Positions 10,001 through 18,685 of a stretch of 64,000 bases of DNA are shown in pieces. The DNA is from Sphingobacteriales bacterium 46-32 (GTDB lineage Bacteria > Bacteroidota > Bacteroidia > Chitinophagales > Chitinophagaceae), in the NCBI GenBank assembly GCA_001898485.1, contig MKTY01000019.1, positions 434,001 through 498,000 of the forward strand, in the 5' to 3' direction. The notes beneath the pieces were generated by a model. That model saw only the letters and a program-made list of their open reading frames with translations. It had not been told where the DNA came from and did not search any database. The translations under genes were made by a program, and so were the position numbers. How positions within the stretch are numbered: the first letter of the stretch is position 1; each line of letters begins with the position of its first letter.

Positions 10001-13000
10001 TCTTTTTTAACCTGGGTAATATTTCCGAAGATGTGCTGAAAGATGGTAAACGCCAGTACGAAAACGGATTGCCTACTCCCACAATCAATGCACCTGTCGA
10101 TAACTCTACTGTATGGGGTAAAGTACCTTCCAATCCCATGCAGGTGACCAATGCCTTCAGCAACGATCCCAACGATCGCCAGTATCAGGATGTTGGTTTT
10201 GATGGATTGACTGACGAAGAAGAACGTACCAAGTTCAGCACTTACCTGGCTGGTCTGGCAGCCGTGGCGCCTGCGGCCGCTGCACGCGCACAAAACGATC
10301 CATCGGCCGATAACTTTAAACCTTACCGCGATGCCAGCTATGATGCAGGCAATGTAGGCATCCTGGGGCGTTATAAAGACATTAATAACCCGCACGGCAA
10401 CTCGCCTGTATCCAACAATACACAGTTTGTAAATGCTTTTACTCAGTATCCGGATGCAGAAGAGCTAAACAGAGATAATACACTCAACGAAGTAGAAGAG
10501 TATTTTGAATATGAGGTAAACATTCAGCCCAATATGATGCCGGGCAGCAATTTTATTACAGACGTGCGAACTCCGACGGTTAAACTGGTCGATGGCAGCG
10601 AGCGCGTGGAGAAATGGTACCTGTTTCGTATTCCTGTTGCCGAGTTTACAAACAAGGTGGGTAATATCCCGGATTTCAAGTCTATTCGTTTTATTCGGAT
10701 GTATGTTACCGACTTTGAAGATTCTGTAGTCATGCGCTTTGGTAAACTGGAGCTGGTGCGTAACCAGTGGCGTAAATTCAAATATGAGATTGATACCACC
10801 GGCAATATCACCAACCTGCCGGCCAACGATCCGGTTGAGTTCAATACCCTGGCTGTAAACCTCGAAGAGAATGATCAGCGCGAGCCTATTCATTATGTGA
10901 TGCCTCCAGGTATTGATCGTCAGCAACAGCTGAGTAATAATAACGTTCAGCTTTTCCTGAATGAGCAATCATTGAGTGTGCAGATGTGTGGTATGCCTGG
11001 CGGCGAAGCACGTGGTGTGTTTAAGACGATGAACATGGATATGCGCCAGTATGGCCGCATGCGTATGTTTATTCACGCAGAAGGTCGCGGATCGAATGGG
11101 GCTATCTCCGACAACTCACTTGTAGCCATCGTGCGCCTGGGTAGCGATTTCCAGAGCAACTATTATGAAATACGTATTCCGCTGAAAAAATCAGACTGGG
11201 GTGTACGGGATAGTTTGTTGGTATGGCCCGAGATCAATAACCTGGATTTCGAACTCGATGAACTTACCCGTCTGAAGTCGAGACGAAACAGCCAGGGTGT
11301 TTCATCTGCTCAATACTATCGTGAAATACTGGCCAATGGCCGTTCTTATGCTGTAATCGGAAATCCTAACCTGGGTGAGGTAAGGGGCATGCTGTTATCT
11401 GTAGAAAATGCCAGCAGTGAGCCTGCCTGTGCTGAGGTTTGGTTTAATGAACTCCGTTTTTCAAATCTCGATGAAAAAGGAGGTTATGCCGCTACCGGTC
11501 GTGTGGATATCAAACTGGCCGACCTGGGTAGTATAACACTTGCAGGTACAGCCAAAACACGTGGTTTTGGTACACTGGAACAACGGGTGAATGAACGGAG
11601 CAGGGAAGATGTATATACATATGATTTGTCGGCCAACCTGGATGCGGGTAAACTCCTGCCCCGGCAGTTGGGTATTCAGATACCTGTCTATGCCGGTATC
11701 AGTCGTATTATCAGCACACCGGAATACGATCCCTATGATCTGGATATTACATTAAAAGATAAGCTGGCCGCGGCCAATTCAGGAGATAAGGATTCTATCC
11801 GGAGCGATGCACAGGATATCACTACTATCCGTACCATCAACTTCACCAATGTGAAGAAATTAAAAATTGATGGTAAGCAACCGAAAATATGGAGTCTCAG
11901 CAATTTCGATTTCAGTTATTCCTATATAGAAACCAAACAGCATAATCCGTTAATAGAGGCCTACGAGATGCGGCGAACACGGGCTGCTATAGGATATAAT
12001 TATATGCCGCAGCCACGGTATGTAGAGCCATTTAAACGAATGATCAAATCAAACTCACGCTGGCTGAGTCTGATTAAAGATTTTAACTTCAATTATGTGC
12101 CCACTCAACTTTCATTCCGGGCAGATGTGTTCCGCCAGTTTGGCGCTACACGTCCCCGCAATGTGGGAGGTGGACCATATAAGATACCTGAGACCTACGA
12201 CAAGTATTTCACCTTTGACCGTTATTATATCGTGCAGTGGAATCTGACCAAATCTATTTCACTCGATTATACGGCTACTAATAATGCACGTGTAGATGAG
12301 CCATTCGGACGCATAGATGATCGCATAAAGAAAGATTCTGTACGTAAAAATCTTTTCAAAGGCGGTCGTAATACACAGTTTGCGCAGGAGCTGGGACTTT
12401 CGTATACATTGCCGATGCAGAAAATACCGCTGCTTGACTGGACCTCGGTGCGTGCCACTTATAAAACGAGCTACAACTGGCTGGCCGCTTCTTTGCTGGC
12501 CCGTAATCTCGGTAATACGCTTTCTAATACTCAAACACGCGATATTACTGCAGACCTGAATTTTGATCAGCTGTACAATAAGTCGCGTTTCCTTCGTGCG
12601 GTAGGCAGCGGGCCTCAGCCCCGCAACAACCAGCCGGTTAACAATGCGATACCTGGTCAGGATACAGCTAAACGGAAAATAAGAAGCATACGCGATGAGA
12701 TACCTGACAGTGTATGGTCAAAAATGAGTGCAAAGGAAAAACGCCTGGCACGCAAAGAAGCCCGTAAGCGCAAGCGTGAAGAACGTCGCCGTCAGCGTGA
12801 ACTCAACCGTAATAAGCTGCCCGAAGTAAATGGCGCAGTACGTGCCATTACGAGCCTGGCTACTTCGCTTAAACGGGTGGGTATTCAATACAACGAAGAC
12901 TTTGGTACGACCATACCTGGCTATATGGACAGTACCCGCGTATTGGGCGCGAACCTGAAGAGCGGGCAGCCTGGCTTCAACTTCATATTCGGCTACCAGC

Positions 13001-14262
13001 CCGATACCAGTTGGATCAATCGCTTTGGAAGTAAGGGATTACTATCGCGCGACTCGCTGGTGTCTGCCATGATACAACAGCGATACAAGCAGCAATTGAA
13101 TATTACGGCACAACTTAATCCCGTGCGTGATCTTATCATCGATCTCAAACTGGATAAGAGCTTCAGCAAGCAATATTCAGAGTTATATAAGGATACTACC
13201 GGATCTTCTGGTTTTGCCCGTCTGAACCCCTATGCGATGGGTAGCTTCAGCATCAGCTACATCTCTTATCAGACCCTGTTCGAAAAATTTGATCCGAATG
13301 TTGTATCCAATACATTCAAAGAGTTTGAAAATAACCGCCTGATATTATCTAAGCGGTTGAGTGACCTCAATGGATACCAGGGGGGCGTTAAGGATCCCAA
13401 TGATCCGAATTATTACCAGGGTTATGGACGTTATGCTCAGGATGTGGTTATTCCTTCTTTCCTGGCAGCATATACTAAAAAGGATCCCACATCTGTTAAA
13501 CTGTTTAAGAACAGCAATCCCGGTATCCGGTCAAATCCCTTTGCAGGCCTGCTGCCCAAACCAAACTGGGATATCACATACAACGGGTTGTCCAATATTC
13601 CCGGTCTTGACAAAATATTTTCGAATGTGACCATTCGTCATGGGTATCACAGTACACTTAGCATGAATAGTTTCAACACGGCGCTGCTGTTTACAGATCC
13701 TAACCGTATTGGTTATCCTTATTTCCGTGACACTCTTACCGGAAACTATGTGCCCTACTTCCTGGTACCGAATCTTACCATCGAAGAGTCGTTTGATCCT
13801 ATGATCTCGCTTGATGTTACTTTCACCAATCAGCTGACAACACGATTTGAGTTCAGTAAGAGAAGACAACTCAGCCTTAGTCTCATCGACTATCAGCTGG
13901 CCGAAAACCGTTCAACCGAATTCCGTTTCGGTTTTAATTACCGCAAAAAAGGATTACCGCTGCTGAAAAATGTACGCATAGGCAAGAAAGGAATGAAGCT
14001 GGATAATGATGTTACATTCCGGCTTGACTTCTCGCTGCGCGATGATGCTACCGCCAACAGTAAGCTCGATCAGGGTACATCTTTCGGAACGGCTGGTCAG
14101 AAAGTGATTATCATTCAGCCTTCAATTGATTACGTTCTCAACAACCGCGTGAGCCTGAAACTCTATTTCGATCAGACACGCAATATTCCAAAGATCAGTA
14201 ATGCATTTCCGATTACTAACACGAGAGGCGGATTGTCGGTAAGAGTGTCGCTCGCACAGTAG
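7015..14262 (+). CDS. sprA: T9SS outer-membrane translocon / gliding motility protein SprA
   Basis: SprA forms the giant outer-membrane beta barrel through which type IX secretion cargo leaves the cell. The 2415-residue length agrees with known SprA proteins (about 2400). Features seen are a signal peptide (residues 1-26, ending GNAR), long beta-strand-rich stretches with many aromatic/Asn repeats, a KRKREERRRQRELNRNKLP basic loop about two thirds along, and the barrel-type C-terminus. The start appears to be TTG at 7015, since no ATG or GTG in frame lies near and the signal peptide begins there; an initiation codon of this kind on so large a gene is slightly unusual. The gene probably follows ruvA on the same transcript. 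Two T9SS cargo-like proteins and a PorE-like protein occur later in the window. Confidence 0.95.
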   Translation: MNRTTAHISRLAVVIVLLCFAWTGNARNYRDTIFKGNHVDTIPADSLRYPIRDRYGDPYSQPNRNTFDLKDTAFIKRNVEYDPVTGEYYITEKIGNKYYRTPVSFRRDEFIRMQGQKDEAEYFRKRSALLTDMNRRLFKPQFKTSNSWFNRIVGVGKVDIRPSGFVDLSAGYQGQNIKNPTLPERARRFGGLDFNMNSQLQVDASIGDKLRLPINYNTLANFEFENQLNLNYVGKDDEIVKQFQLGNVNFTTKSTYIPSAQSLFGVKTQLQFGKLFVTGVLANQRAQRQNLGLQGGTATQNFSLKADEYEENRHFLMAQYFRGKYNQAMSQLPVVNSTIQILRVEAWVTNRTGATTDTRDVVGLMDLGEGAPFGPWGGNANALPDNRANNLYNLLTGPGGTRNSSSIQSFLTSNGLTPVQDFEKTFARKLLPTDFYFNPQIGFISLNQPLQPDEVLGIAFQYTYNGRVYQVGEFSQDVPPDTSGATQRVLFLKLLKATSQRTYLPIWDLMMKNVYSVGYGQLDRTDFQLDVLYEEPSLGEKRYLPPTDVLPQYEGQPIISLLNLDRLNNQNDPQPDGKFDFVEGYTVISSMSRIIFPVLEPFGRDLEYIYPSAVERQKYLYYPLYDTIKAIAQTYANLNRFKLKGRSRSSSTGGGRYQLGFNVPKESVTVTAGGQTLIADVDYIIEAGEIQIINQAILSSGVPVNVSYENQEAFGIQQRNFMGLRLDYIASKKLTLGGTIARLGERPFFIKQQYGEDPVRNTMYGLDMDYRSDWPRLTKWLDKLPFYNTKTMSSITAYAEAAVLQPGHAPQIGRGSSGLAYIDDFEGTRSAIDLRFPLINWTLASVPQRFPEATLNNDLASGYNRAKLAWYNIEPVLQEKSNTNNPLRGNIAELSKPETRQVLQREIFPQRTTDFGQGLLTTFDMAFYPRDKGPYNFENRAGRIDGNGHLIDRRRAWGGIMRNIDQIDFETGNMEYIEFWLQDPFITNPGSTGGKLFFNLGNISEDVLKDGKRQYENGLPTPTINAPVDNSTVWGKVPSNPMQVTNAFSNDPNDRQYQDVGFDGLTDEEERTKFSTYLAGLAAVAPAAAARAQNDPSADNFKPYRDASYDAGNVGILGRYKDINNPHGNSPVSNNTQFVNAFTQYPDAEELNRDNTLNEVEEYFEYEVNIQPNMMPGSNFITDVRTPTVKLVDGSERVEKWYLFRIPVAEFTNKVGNIPDFKSIRFIRMYVTDFEDSVVMRFGKLELVRNQWRKFKYEIDTTGNITNLPANDPVEFNTLAVNLEENDQREPIHYVMPPGIDRQQQLSNNNVQLFLNEQSLSVQMCGMPGGEARGVFKTMNMDMRQYGRMRMFIHAEGRGSNGAISDNSLVAIVRLGSDFQSNYYEIRIPLKKSDWGVRDSLLVWPEINNLDFELDELTRLKSRRNSQGVSSAQYYREILANGRSYAVIGNPNLGEVRGMLLSVENASSEPACAEVWFNELRFSNLDEKGGYAATGRVDIKLADLGSITLAGTAKTRGFGTLEQRVNERSREDVYTYDLSANLDAGKLLPRQLGIQIPVYAGISRIISTPEYDPYDLDITLKDKLAAANSGDKDSIRSDAQDITTIRTINFTNVKKLKIDGKQPKIWSLSNFDFSYSYIETKQHNPLIEAYEMRRTRAAIGYNYMPQPRYVEPFKRMIKSNSRWLSLIKDFNFNYVPTQLSFRADVFRQFGATRPRNVGGGPYKIPETYDKYFTFDRYYIVQWNLTKSISLDYTATNNARVDEPFGRIDDRIKKDSVRKNLFKGGRNTQFAQELGLSYTLPMQKIPLLDWTSVRATYKTSYNWLAASLLARNLGNTLSNTQTRDITADLNFDQLYNKSRFLRAVGSGPQPRNNQPVNNAIPGQDTAKRKIRSIRDEIPDSVWSKMSAKEKRLARKEARKRKREERRRQRELNRNKLPEVNGAVRAITSLATSLKRVGIQYNEDFGTTIPGYMDSTRVLGANLKSGQPGFNFIFGYQPDTSWINRFGSKGLLSRDSLVSAMIQQRYKQQLNITAQLNPVRDLIIDLKLDKSFSKQYSELYKDTTGSSGFARLNPYAMGSFSISYISYQTLFEKFDPNVVSNTFKEFENNRLILSKRLSDLNGYQGGVKDPNDPNYYQGYGRYAQDVVIPSFLAAYTKKDPTSVKLFKNSNPGIRSNPFAGLLPKPNWDITYNGLSNIPGLDKIFSNVTIRHGYHSTLSMNSFNTALLFTDPNRIGYPYFRDTLTGNYVPYFLVPNLTIEESFDPMISLDVTFTNQLTTRFEFSKRRQLSLSLIDYQLAENRSTEFRFGFNYRKKGLPLLKNVRIGKKGMKLDNDVTFRLDFSLRDDATANSKLDQGTSFGTAGQKVIIIQPSIDYVLNNRVSLKLYFDQTRNIPKISNAFPITNTRGGLSVRVSLAQ

Positions 14263-14297
14263 TAGACAAGTATAAAGATTTTAAAAGTTTAAAGGTA

Positions 14298-14340
14298 TAA
14301 AGGGTATTTGTTGAAAAGACTTTTCAACAAATACCCTTTA
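14298..14340. terminator. Perfect 21-bp inverted repeat after sprA
   Basis: The arm 14298-14318 is exactly complementary to 14320-14340 with a single base between, so the folded RNA would lose a few central pairs to form a loop. It lies 35 bases past the sprA stop, after a run of GTATAAA/TTTAAA words. It probably ends sprA transcripts, though no strong T tract follows on the plus strand. Confidence 0.6.
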
Positions 14341-14719
14341 GTAAATCAGCACATCACATTTATCCAGGGAAAAATCGGAAAAACCGTTGCTTTTATCTGT
14401 ACCTGAATAAATATTTGGATACACTGGTTAATTGACCTTTTTGCCTCTGCGGCCGGCGGGCCAGGTGCTGTGTTTTTCTCCGGTCTCTGATAGTTGTATG
14501 GTACTAAAGATTCAATCGGAGAAAAACAAGGCAGCTTGTGAACCACAAGAATAAATAAGGGAATATGGCAGGGAAATAGCGATAAAATAGTTCGCGTCCT
14601 GTACTGAAGGGCCAACAATGTTAAAAGGGGCTTGCTTTTCCCAGAGCCTACAAAAGCATCTGTACAAATCTGATTATCAAACTCTATTTTTAGCGTATTT
14701 ATTTTCCCCGGACAACAGT
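14341..14719. other. Unassigned intergenic stretch with clustered inverted repeats
   Basis: No convincing gene is seen. A 12-bp perfect inverted repeat, TGTTTTTCTCCG at 14471-14482 and CGGAGAAAAACA at 14517-14528, encloses 34 bases and is flanked by GCTG/CAGC, and CTTGTG-AAC-CACAAG follows at 14535-14549. A G/C-rich patch (GCGGCCGGCGGGCC) lies just before at about 14449. This could be a structured RNA, or a decayed gene or element; a minus-strand frame of 90 codons here shows no family likeness. Confidence 0.35.
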
Positions 14720-14830
14720 GATTTGAAAGTTTGAAGATGACCAGAAAGTATTAAGTTCTAAGTAATAAGTTTTAAGTTTTTCGATGTATAGAGTCGCTAT
14801 ACATTAGAACTATCTTCAAATTTTCAAATC
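14720..14830. repeat. Inverted repeat with nested hairpin
   Basis: Arm 14720-14738 pairs with 14812-14830 at 18 of 19 positions. Within the 73-base loop an 8-bp hairpin, ATGTATAG (14784-14791) with CTATACAT (14797-14804), has a five-base loop, and a TAAGTTCTAAGTAATAAG word cluster precedes it. It lies between the convergent sprA and GT-C genes and probably helps end transcription from the GT-C side. Confidence 0.55.
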
Positions 14831-14863
14831 GTCAAATCGTCAAATCGTCAAATCTTCAAATCA
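14816..14863. repeat. Six tandem copies of an 8-bp unit (TCAAATCG and variants)
   Basis: Units start at 14816, 14824, 14832, 14840, 14848 and 14856. The three inner units are identical (TCAAATCG); the others differ only in the last one or two bases. The array begins inside the 3' arm of the larger inverted repeat and ends five bases before the stop codon of the leftward GT-C gene. Such short arrays are prone to slippage. Confidence 0.85.
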
Positions 14864-14868
14864 TCCTG

Positions 14869-16680
14869 TTACTTGCCTGCCGGAATCAGAATACTGAAGA
14901 CCTTATTCGTCCATACTTCGCGGTACTGATATTTTTGAATAAACTGATCGAGTGCCTGGTCTCTTTTTTCATTGATCTTATCCCAGTTGTCATCAAATTT
15001 GGCCGGAGGATCGGGCCACATGGAGGCATCGTCTACTGTTTTGATAAGCTGGCGGATAATTACAGGCAGGCGGCCGGTTTTTTCTGCAGTAGTATTAAGC
15101 TCATTGGCAAAAAAACTTCCTTCATAAAGCCAGGGCATGGCATTGCGCAGATAAGGCCTGGTATTGGTCATGTAATGAAGCAGTGGTACGCTGTGATAGA
15201 TCAGCACCGCATCGCCCGGGTGAATGTATTTGGAAGATTCATCTAATAATTCATTAATAGCGGTAGCACGTTCTTTTGTGGTGAATACGCCCCGCGTATA
15301 AGTATTGTTGACCTGGGCTGTCATACGGGCGCGGTCGTTCCAGTCAAAGAAAGGATAGTAGTATGCCTGGCGAAGCAGTGCCAGAAAGACCAAAAGGATA
15401 CCGACCTGTCCGATTGTGCGCAATTGTTCGGGTCTTAATAGTAATGAAAAACGCATGTTTTCCGAACGGCTCTGAATATTCCATTGGCTATCGAGTCTAA
15501 GCCATTTATTAAAATAGTCTACAGCAATGGGTACGCCAATCCAGAGAGTATATAATCCTACTGTATAGATGCCGTCCGAACTGCCCAGGGGGTAAGTGAG
15601 GATGATATACAGACCCATTAGCGCCAGCACTTTCAACTCCTTGTTTTTTTCTGAGATAAAAATGCAGATGGCTCCTAAAGTAGCAAGATCTGTAAGCAGG
15701 AAAACCATCATCAGGTGATTGATGGTGTCTGTCCAGATGAGCCATACAAAAGCGGCAATTATACCGAGTGTGAGCAGTTGAATCAGGGGTTTCCGGTAGG
15801 AGGGCCTGTAGGTAACAAGGTTACAGATCATAGCTGCACTGATTACGGGCAGTGCGATCAGTAAACCGTGTTTTACCGAAGAGCCATAGAGTACAAAGAA
15901 CTGTTTAAGTAATTTACTCAACCCGTAATGGCTGCTGGCTCCGCCACTACCCATTTCCATCACCAGTTTTACGGCACCAACATAATTGTCGTACTGATTG
16001 GTGATTTTCATGAATACTATCATGGCAGCCAGGCCGGCTATAAAACCTGCACCGTAGATAAGAGCCAGCCGGAACTGGCGGGCAAATGAATATTTGTGTA
16101 AAATGCCGTAATAAAAAATGGCGAGGGCCAGACCAAGATTTACGATACTGGGAATACGGGCCAGGGTCTCGAGTGCAACCATTACCCCGGCCAGGAAGAT
16201 CAGCCAGGGGTTATTGCGGGTAAGGCCCCGCAACAAAAAAAGCGCACATAACATGTACAACAACATGCACAGGTAGTTGTAATGGAATATGCGGATATTA
16301 TTGGAAATAACGAGAAGCGTAAACAACAGGCCCAGTCGCAGAGCACCTTTATTGAGGTAGGGACGCAGCAGTCTGTAACTCAGCAGACAGGTGCAGGTGA
16401 GCGTAATGGCCCCCAGGATTCGCAATCCAAGCAGACCCAGCGAAGGAAATAAATAATCAAAAGCGCCTCCGATAACACCTGTCAGCCAAAACATGAAGGA
16501 GTATTGAACGGATTCGGGATTGCTATAAATATTCCGGTAAAAAACGGCATTAAAACCTTCATCGGACAGATCAAGGCCCTGAAATGTCATCAGAACGGTG
16601 TAGAGAAGTATAATTCCGGCAAAAACCCAGGCAGGCAATTTTTCCAACAGTGCCGGAATTGAGATCTTTTGTAAAAACAT
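14869..16680 (-). CDS. Polytopic membrane glycosyltransferase-like protein (GT-C / PMT superfamily)
   Basis: A 603-residue inner-membrane protein with about ten or more hydrophobic helices in its first 450 residues and a soluble C-terminal part. LDLSDEGF, with D40-E41 just after the first helix, is the acidic motif expected in the first periplasmic loop of GT-C enzymes, which use polyprenyl-phosphate sugars as donors. The family includes ArnT and the protein mannosyltransferases; the acceptor here is unknown. It is transcribed divergently from the rightward amino-sugar gene run that encodes an ArnC/GtrB-like GT2 and a small flippase-like protein, so it is a good candidate for the final transferase of that pathway. 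That link is an inference from position and family. Confidence 0.75.
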   Translation of the reverse strand: MFLQKISIPALLEKLPAWVFAGIILLYTVLMTFQGLDLSDEGFNAVFYRNIYSNPESVQYSFMFWLTGVIGGAFDYLFPSLGLLGLRILGAITLTCTCLLSYRLLRPYLNKGALRLGLLFTLLVISNNIRIFHYNYLCMLLYMLCALFLLRGLTRNNPWLIFLAGVMVALETLARIPSIVNLGLALAIFYYGILHKYSFARQFRLALIYGAGFIAGLAAMIVFMKITNQYDNYVGAVKLVMEMGSGGASSHYGLSKLLKQFFVLYGSSVKHGLLIALPVISAAMICNLVTYRPSYRKPLIQLLTLGIIAAFVWLIWTDTINHLMMVFLLTDLATLGAICIFISEKNKELKVLALMGLYIILTYPLGSSDGIYTVGLYTLWIGVPIAVDYFNKWLRLDSQWNIQSRSENMRFSLLLRPEQLRTIGQVGILLVFLALLRQAYYYPFFDWNDRARMTAQVNNTYTRGVFTTKERATAINELLDESSKYIHPGDAVLIYHSVPLLHYMTNTRPYLRNAMPWLYEGSFFANELNTTAEKTGRLPVIIRQLIKTVDDASMWPDPPAKFDDNWDKINEKRDQALDQFIQKYQYREVWTNKVFSILIPAGK

Positions 16681-17158
16681 TGATAAGGGTTTGGCTTTGG
16701 TTCAATTCGCCGTTAAATATAGGGCGGTCTTTCCGAATTCTATAATCCGGCTTATGCAGGATAGCCGGAAAACCGCCACAGTGGCGCTTTTCCAAAGATT
16801 TAATATTAATTTTTTTTGCCTTTCCGAGTGGGAATAGTAGGATTAAAGAAGTTTTTTTTATACATTTGACCCGCAGTGCTTAAAGCATTGACCTTCATCT
16901 GATTGGTAGCACAATAAATCCAGGTCGCATTCCTGACCTGCAGGTTTAGTTCTGAGATTGTACCAATAGTATTCAGTTAAGTACCCAATGTTCCTATTGT
17001 TTATTCCACACTACTTTGATTGAGTGACTTGTTGGCATAAATGGTCATCAATGTAAAAATTAATGCCAAATCCAGCTTATTCCTGTCAGAAGCCCGGGTA
17101 AATCAAATTATCCAACGTAAACCGTAACTATTTAAACTGATATAACCGAATCATCAAA
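16681..17158. promoter_or_regulatory. 478-bp divergent control region of the glycan locus
   Basis: No gene is seen. It separates the leftward GT-C gene from the rightward glycan run. Hairpins are CCGGCT/AGCCGG at 16747-16768, CGCCAC-A-GTGGCG at 16774-16786, and CAGGTC/GACCTG at 16921-16940. A TACATTTG promoter-like box at 16861-16868 would leave a plus-strand leader of roughly 285 bases ahead of the dehydrogenase gene, long for a simple leader. Regulation is inferred only. Confidence 0.4.
16861..16868 (+). promoter_or_regulatory. Possible -7 promoter box of the glycan gene run
   Basis: TACATTTG matches TAnnTTTG exactly. No TTG was found 17-23 bases upstream, where the sequence is an A/T run. 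If used, transcription starts near 16874 and the third hairpin (16921-16940) falls in the leader. Confidence 0.35.
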
Positions 17159-18172
17159 ATGGCAAACATTTCAATTGGTGTAATAGGCTATGGATATTGG
17201 GGGCCTAACATCGTCCGGAATTTTTTCAATGTCTCCAACTGTACAGTAAAAAAAGTGGCAGACGCGCGCCCTGAGCGACTTAATCAACTACATAAGATTT
17301 TTCCCGGTATAGAAGGTGTGGCAAGTGCCGATGACATATTGCAGGATCCAACGATTGATGCAGTAGTTATCGTAACACCTGTATTTACCCATTTCGAGCT
17401 GGCCAGGAAAGCTCTTTTGCAGGGAAAACATGTGCTGGTGGAAAAACCCATGACAGCATCTGTGGCAGAGGCAGATGAACTGATGAACCTGGCAGAGCAG
17501 AAAGGGTGTACCCTTATGGTTGACCATACTTTTCTCTATACCGGTGCTGTATCAAAAATCAAGGAGCTGATTGAGGATAAATCAATCGGCACACCCCGTT
17601 ATTTTGATTCAACACGTATTAACCTGGGACTGTTTCAGCCGGATATCAATGTGCTGTGGGATCTTGCTGCGCATGACTTATCAATCCTCGCCCATCTTAT
17701 CGATGAAGAACCGGTGAGCGTTAATGCAACCGGTATTTCGCATACAGGCAACGGTATTGAGAATATTGCTTACATGACGGTCAATTATGCTTCCGACTTT
17801 ATTGCGCATTTTCACTGCTCCTGGACCTCGCCTGTAAAAATCCGCCAGATGCTTATTGGAGCCGATAAAAAAATGCTGCTCTACAACGATCTTGAAATTA
17901 CGGAGAAAGTGAAAGTATATGATACCGGTTATAGTCTCAAAACAGAAGAAGACCGTAAGCAGATTCTGGTCGATTATCGTACCGGCGATATTTTCATCCC
18001 CAAACTTTCCAGCAAAGAAGCTCTCTTTGGAGTTGCAGACGATTTTGTACAGTCTATTGTGAATAAGCGGCAGCCTGTAGCGAGTGCCGCGTTGGGAAGA
18101 CGTGTTGTACAACTGCTGGAAGCATCACAAACCTCTATCAGTAACAAAGGAAAAGAAGTAAAAATCAGTTAA
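17159..18172 (+). CDS. Gfo/Idh/MocA-family nucleotide-sugar dehydrogenase, WlbA/WbpB-like
   Basis: A 337-residue NAD-dependent oxidoreductase. The Rossmann loop GVIGYGYWGPN is at residues 7-17 and the family motif E95-K96-P97 follows in VEKPMTAS. The gene order dehydrogenase, hexapeptide acetyltransferase, DegT aminotransferase matches the Wlb/Wbp enzymes that turn UDP-GlcNAc uronate into UDP-GlcNAc(3NAc)A, where this protein would oxidise C3. It opens the rightward run, three bases ahead of the acetyltransferase gene. The substrate is inferred from context; sugar oxidoreductases of other pathways share the same motifs. Confidence 0.85.
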   Translation: MANISIGVIGYGYWGPNIVRNFFNVSNCTVKKVADARPERLNQLHKIFPGIEGVASADDILQDPTIDAVVIVTPVFTHFELARKALLQGKHVLVEKPMTASVAEADELMNLAEQKGCTLMVDHTFLYTGAVSKIKELIEDKSIGTPRYFDSTRINLGLFQPDINVLWDLAAHDLSILAHLIDEEPVSVNATGISHTGNGIENIAYMTVNYASDFIAHFHCSWTSPVKIRQMLIGADKKMLLYNDLEITEKVKVYDTGYSLKTEEDRKQILVDYRTGDIFIPKLSSKEALFGVADDFVQSIVNKRQPVASAALGRRVVQLLEASQTSISNKGKEVKIS

Positions 18173-18175
18173 TAT

Positions 18176-18664
18176 ATGGAACTGGTCACCATCAACAACG
18201 ATCGCCAAAGCCTGAACAATGTATCTCTCGGACAGGGTGTACGCATCTTCAGTTTTGTAAACGCCTATGGATGCAGTATTGATGACAACAGTAAAGTCGG
18301 AGCCTTTGTAGAAATACAAAAAGGAGTTACTATTGGTAAGAACTGCAAAATATCAAGTCATACGTTTATCTGTGAAGGTGTTCACATAGAAGATAATGTA
18401 TTTGTGGGTCATGGGGTAATGTTTACCAACGATCTTTTTCCACGGGCTACCAATGACGACGGAAGTATGCAGACAGAAGCTGATTGGAAGTGTATTGAGA
18501 CCTTCGTGAAAAAAGGAGCTTCCATTGGCAGCAATGCGACCATTTTATGCGGCATTACTATTGGCGAAAATTCTATGATAGGAGCGGGCGCCGTTGTTAC
18601 CCGCGATGTGCCGCCAAATACGATCGTTGCCGGAAACCCTGCGAAACCCATCAAAACCATCTAA
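18176..18664 (+). CDS. Hexapeptide-repeat N-acetyltransferase, WlbB/WbpD-like
   Basis: A 162-residue left-handed beta-helix acyltransferase. Hexapeptide turns run through most of the chain, such as IGKNCKISSHTFICEGVHIEDNVF split over residues 50-80 and later IGSNATILCGITIGENSMIG. The ending VPPNTIVAGNPAKPIK is the usual C-terminal turn of this family. The loop near FTNDLFPRATNDDG is typical of 3-N-acetyltransferases acting on UDP-amino sugars. It would acetylate the 3-amine made by the downstream aminotransferase. It starts three bases after the dehydrogenase stop and the aminotransferase follows after 21 bases. Confidence 0.88.
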   Translation: MELVTINNDRQSLNNVSLGQGVRIFSFVNAYGCSIDDNSKVGAFVEIQKGVTIGKNCKISSHTFICEGVHIEDNVFVGHGVMFTNDLFPRATNDDGSMQTEADWKCIETFVKKGASIGSNATILCGITIGENSMIGAGAVVTRDVPPNTIVAGNPAKPIKTI

Positions 18665-18685
18665 TCCTCCTGAATAGTTACAATC

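Noticed and set aside
9769-10395. A 208-codon minus-strand frame within sprA
   Set aside because: Shadow of the sprA coding sequence.
14346-14618. A 90-codon minus-strand frame in the sprA/GT-C spacer
   Set aside because: No likeness to a family, no signal or domain pattern, and it runs through the inverted repeats, so it is better treated as non-coding or decayed sequence.
14816-14863. Possible CRISPR array
   Set aside because: The unit is 8 bp and directly tandem with no spacers, and no cas gene is nearby.
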